The notes beneath the pieces are model-generated. The model saw nothing but the letters and a program-made list of their open reading frames with translations, did not search any database and was not told the origin of the DNA. Below, in pieces: positions 61,185 through 64,000 of a stretch of DNA of 64,000 nucleotides. Origin of the DNA: Margaritifera margaritifera (lineage: Eukaryota > Mollusca > Bivalvia > Unionida > Margaritiferidae); the NCBI GenBank assembly GCA_029931535.1, contig JAQPZY010001664.1, positions 1,234,501-1,298,500 of the forward strand, written 5' to 3'. The position numbers and the translations under genes are program-made. The first letter of the stretch is position 1. Each line of letters opens with the position of its first letter.

Positions 61185-63005
61185 TCATAAACGTGACGTT
61201 GACGTTTTTGGCATATGTTTATACCCATGATGGGGCTTCATAACAACAACGGGAGCTGGCTGGTAGCCCGAATGACCGGGTCCACTATAATTAGATTTTC
61301 TTCTGGTAAATCTACTGGAGCAGAATTTACTCCACGATGTTAAAGTTTTATGGCTCCATATCCACATTCCGCACGTGATTCCTACCACGAGAGACATGAA
61401 ATATTTTAACATATACACCTCCACGGATGGAATAGAATTTTCAAGGTGACAGTCTCTGGAAAGGTCTGAAGTTGTTTTGCACGGTCTAGACACGGAGTCT
61501 TCTCTCCAACTTTGAAAATTAACTCTTTCATAAAAATAACATCCTATCACACAAGTTGCTGGCAAAGTATACAGTACAGAAAACACTCCTATTTTAGCCA
61601 TTAATTTTTCAAGCTTTCTAATATTTGTACCATCTTGCTTTAAATTATTTCTTATACGAAATAAAGCTACAAATCCTGAGAGAAGGAAGATAGTTCCAGT
61701 GAGTAAGTAAACAATTAAAGGAACAAGAACAAACCCTGTAAGGGCCGTGGTGTCTTGGTTACCAACATAACACAAACCAGTGAGTTCGTCTCCGTCCACT
61801 CGCCTCATGGTCAAGATGACGATGGTCTTTATGGCTGGTATGGCCCAAGCGGCCAGATGAAAATAGCTACTTAGGGCCTCTATGGCCTCTTGGCCCCACT
61901 TTCTTCCTGCTGCAAGGAACCACGTGACCGTGAGTATCACCCACCATAGGGATCCTGCCATTCCAAAGAAATAAAGGATCAGAAACACAATTATGCACCA
62001 TGTACTCTCTAATCCCTCTTGAATTAGAAATTGCCTTCCATCCCTTCCTTGATCACACGAGATGGCATGAGGGCCAGTTATTGCCCTAATCACAAAGGCA
62101 ATGGAGTAAATTGCATAGCACATTGACAGAAATATAATTGGACGTTCCGGGTATTTAAACCTAGATGTATCAATGACGAATGTTAGGACTGTTATTGTGG
62201 TTGAGAGACAACACAATGTGGCCCAAACCATCGTCCATATTTCGGCAAACTTTTTGTCCTCTGCTTTGAATAGAACGTCGATATTGCACCTTGGCGCACA
62301 AGAGCTGTTTTTGTGAGACAATTTATCTACATGCACATATCTCTCTGGGCACAGTGGCACATTGTTAGTGCCCACAGCAGGGGTAACTTTGTCTCCCTGG
62401 TTTTTCAGATTTTCCTTCCAAGATTTAATATCCTTAATCTGATCAATATACTGCATAAGATCGGGGTTGCTTTCAATCCGCCCCAAGGTTCCAGTGTCAG
62501 TTTCTGTCTCATCTGTCGTATTTGATGTGGGAGCTTCCATACAGAGAACTCCTTTTCTAGAATCTGCCTTGTCCGGGAGTTTCCCACAGTCCAGAGTATT
62601 GGGCCAAGTAAAATTGAATTTCCTCATCACTGGTTCACATTTTGACCGGACTTTTAGACACATCGATCGACAAGCGGGTACAACCATTGTATCTCCCCCT
62701 GTTTGATGCATCTCTGTGCACATGGGAGCATATAGAGAACACAGAAAAAATTTAAGAAGACTGGAGCAACGGATTTGTACCAAAGGTAGAAATTCTTGAA
62801 CTTCTATTGCAGCATCTTTTTGATTCATGTGCCCCACAAGGTTAGGCATACGGGTCAGATTATATTTCATATCCAAACACATCGGTATTGTAATTCTCTC
62901 GCACCTATTATTTTGGTACCTATCATAGTGAGTGTATGGAAAGACCAGCGGAACACAGACCAAAAATACAAGAACGGTGGATACCACTAACGCGTTCAGC
63001 TCCAT
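61185..63005 (-). CDS. fzd9/10: Frizzled-type Wnt receptor (Frizzled-9/10 class), single coding exon
   Basis: A 606-residue seven-transmembrane Wnt receptor of the plasma membrane. Residues 1-23 form a hydrophobic signal peptide. The cysteine-rich Wnt-binding domain (35-155) has all ten cysteines (35, 43, 80, 89, 96, 112, 116, 123, 140, 155) and glycosylation sites NLT and NFT. After a linker, seven membrane segments lie at about 256-278, 289-309, 334-360, 378-400, 421-447, 470-492 and 528-550. The Dishevelled-binding KTLTSW is at 553-558. The tail ends TSRL, a class I PDZ-type end. GLEST, RRVDGDELTGLCYVG, YFYERVN and LCMEAP favour the 9/10 class; Frizzled-4 is the main alternative. The chosen ATG (63005) has A at -3 and G at +4 and directly precedes the signal peptide. 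An upstream in-frame ATG (63098) has a poor context and would bury it. The frame is uninterrupted, so the receptor is probably functional. Confidence 0.96.
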   Translation of the reverse strand: MELNALVVSTVLVFLVCVPLVFPYTHYDRYQNNRCERITIPMCLDMKYNLTRMPNLVGHMNQKDAAIEVQEFLPLVQIRCSSLLKFFLCSLYAPMCTEMHQTGGDTMVVPACRSMCLKVRSKCEPVMRKFNFTWPNTLDCGKLPDKADSRKGVLCMEAPTSNTTDETETDTGTLGRIESNPDLMQYIDQIKDIKSWKENLKNQGDKVTPAVGTNNVPLCPERYVHVDKLSHKNSSCAPRCNIDVLFKAEDKKFAEIWTMVWATLCCLSTTITVLTFVIDTSRFKYPERPIIFLSMCYAIYSIAFVIRAITGPHAISCDQGRDGRQFLIQEGLESTWCIIVFLILYFFGMAGSLWWVILTVTWFLAAGRKWGQEAIEALSSYFHLAAWAIPAIKTIVILTMRRVDGDELTGLCYVGNQDTTALTGFVLVPLIVYLLTGTIFLLSGFVALFRIRNNLKQDGTNIRKLEKLMAKIGVFSVLYTLPATCVIGCYFYERVNFQSWREDSVSRPCKTTSDLSRDCHLENSIPSVEVYMLKYFMSLVVGITCGMWIWSHKTLTSWSKFCSSRFTRRKSNYSGPGHSGYQPAPVVVMKPHHGYKHMPKTSTSRL

Positions 63006-63147
63006 TATTGGCAATTCCTTGTAGCAGACGACACTTTCAGATGACAATAATGCACATTTTAATCCTATGATCAATAATTTGTGAATGAGGATTATCATTT
63101 ATCCCATCCCTTAAGGAGTATTACATCCTTAGCGGTCTTTAAGAGAC
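63006..63147 (-). other. candidate 5' untranslated part of the Frizzled coding exon
   Basis: The minus strand reads TGTTTACCTGCCTAATCCAG at the left edge, a usable splice acceptor ending at 63148. From there about 140 bases lead to the ATG at 63005. The upstream ATG at 63098 is in frame, so an N-terminally extended form cannot be excluded. Confidence 0.4.
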
Positions 63148-63506
63148 CTGGATTAGGCAGGTAAACAGTTCTGATCGACCAGTGAGAGTTCTGTCCTGTG
63201 TCACTGCACAGTGACAACTCATTGAAATCCGATTTATAAAGTTACAGTGTGAAGATCTCTCATCTTATTCAGTCGCTGTTACAACGCTATTCCACAGGTT
63301 TCCATTCCGACTGATGTCCCTCTGTTTTTGAGTGCACACAACGTTGTCAATACATGACACAGATAGAAACAAACACGACAAGTAATTCAATATGAAACCT
63401 ATCTCATAGCGAGCAATCACTGAGCCTAAACTGGGAACTATATTTTGTGAATAATACACGATCCGTTGATAAACACTACACGACCAGAAAGGCGGTATCA
63501 ACTTAC

Positions 63507-63560
63507 CTTTGATCTCGCCGCTCATGACACGTGAATCTGTCAATCATTAGCCCGGCCTGA
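63507..63560 (-). other. candidate upstream exon end with splice donor
   Basis: The minus strand reads GAGATCAAAG then GTAAGTT, a near-consensus 5' splice site with its GT at 63506-63505. A short open frame starting ATGAGCGGCGAG at 63525 runs into the donor. Spliced to an acceptor near 63148, it would make a 5' leader with an upstream ATG. The exon start is unknown. Confidence 0.45.
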
Positions 63561-63584
63561 AACCTACACTGTAAACATTAAGCT

Positions 63585-63730
63585 ATTCCCCGCCCAGTTC
63601 TCTAGCGCGCCAGCACTGCACACAGCGCGGCAGGCTAGGCGAATTATAAAGTAGTCAATCATCTATCATCAAAGCGGCGAGTTTCGACTCACTTTAACTG
63701 CATTTCCATACTGCATCCGCCGCTCTGATA
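63585..63730 (-). promoter_or_regulatory. GC/CpG-rich putative promoter of the Frizzled gene
   Basis: This patch (CCCCGCCCAGTTCTC, AGCGCGCCAGC, CAGCGCGGCAGG) is much richer in G+C and CpG than the rest of the window and lies just upstream of the candidate donor exon. A GC-box-like CCCCGCCC and an ATTATAAAG sequence are present. A second TATA-like TTTATAAA lies at 63233-63240, closer to the coding exon, as an alternative start region. Confidence 0.4.
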
Positions 63731-64000
63731 CATGCCTGTAAGCCGATAATGCATTTAACAGTGCTGTGAAGAATTACTTTGATTTGTTTAACACCAGGAA
63801 ATTGGCAGATCTTACTGATGGGCTGTTATCTATCCGGGAAGGGATGTTTGAATTGGTAGATGCACACACAAACATATCCAAATAAAGACAGAAATACAAA
63901 TAGATATAATATATATCTGCCTATTTATCTGTGTCTGTCTTTATGAGTATTATATGTGTATTGTGTGTACGTGCATACTGTAGGTCACACGAACTTAATC
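63731..64000. other. no recognised feature
   Basis: Right edge of the window. AT-rich with a short TATCT/GTGT low-complexity part. Confidence 0.4.

Noticed and set aside
62313..62990. Plus-strand open frames opposite the Frizzled gene
   Set aside because: They overlap the conserved receptor coding sequence on the other strand and have no features of their own.
63006..63098. N-terminal extension of the Frizzled protein from the upstream ATG
   Set aside because: Weak initiation context (T at -3), and it would place 31 residues before a clear signal peptide; kept only as an alternative.

Overview
This is an animal nuclear-genome window. It is A+T rich, gene poor and dense in tandem repeats and decayed transposons. 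I see no bacterial-style operons, rRNA or CRISPR. The only intact gene I am sure of is a Frizzled-class Wnt receptor on the minus strand near the right end. Three features suggest a mollusc, perhaps a bivalve, but I cannot name the species: tRNA-derived SINEs ending in GTTAAAC plus CCAA- or CAAA-type tails, TGACCTTTGACC-bearing repeats, and a Polinton/Maverick remnant.

Layout. Positions 1-5.5 kb hold non-coding DNA, a 39-bp minisatellite and a GA tract. From 5.5 to 17.2 kb the sequence is mostly featureless, with two tRNA-Leu-like SINEs; one is flanked by a perfect 12-bp target duplication. From 17.2 to 24.8 kb there is a series of minisatellites with units of 34, 40, 36, 37, 17 and 28/40 bp. 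The 40-bp array lies inside a hAT-like non-autonomous element. The 28/40-bp array appears to have grown out of a LINE reverse-transcriptase coding segment. From 24.3 to 30.4 kb there are LINE fragments (minus-strand RT and ORF1; plus-strand RT end with an AAT tail) and a 5'-truncated mariner transposase. From 30.4 to 36.4 kb there are microsatellites, a small terminal-inverted-repeat element and a 50/100/200-bp higher-order repeat.

From about 38.1 to 45.6 kb lies a broken Polinton: integrase with chromodomain, protein-primed DNA polymerase B and an HNH-nuclease-like segment on the plus strand, then packaging ATPase and capsid protein on the minus strand. A diverged direct repeat of about 500 bp brackets it. 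From 48 to 56 kb there are SINEs, two MITEs, a 210-bp cloverleaf-like foldback sequence, a LINE RNase H/C-terminal fragment and a nested SINE-in-SINE insertion. The LINE's 3' end matches the SINE tails, so it is a candidate helper for them. Positions 56-61 kb are largely unannotated. At 61.2-63.0 kb is the Frizzled-9/10-type gene, with a candidate spliced 5' exon and GC-rich promoter near 63.5-63.7 kb.

Transposon assignments come from recognising decayed protein motifs by eye. Family names are from memory and were not searched.
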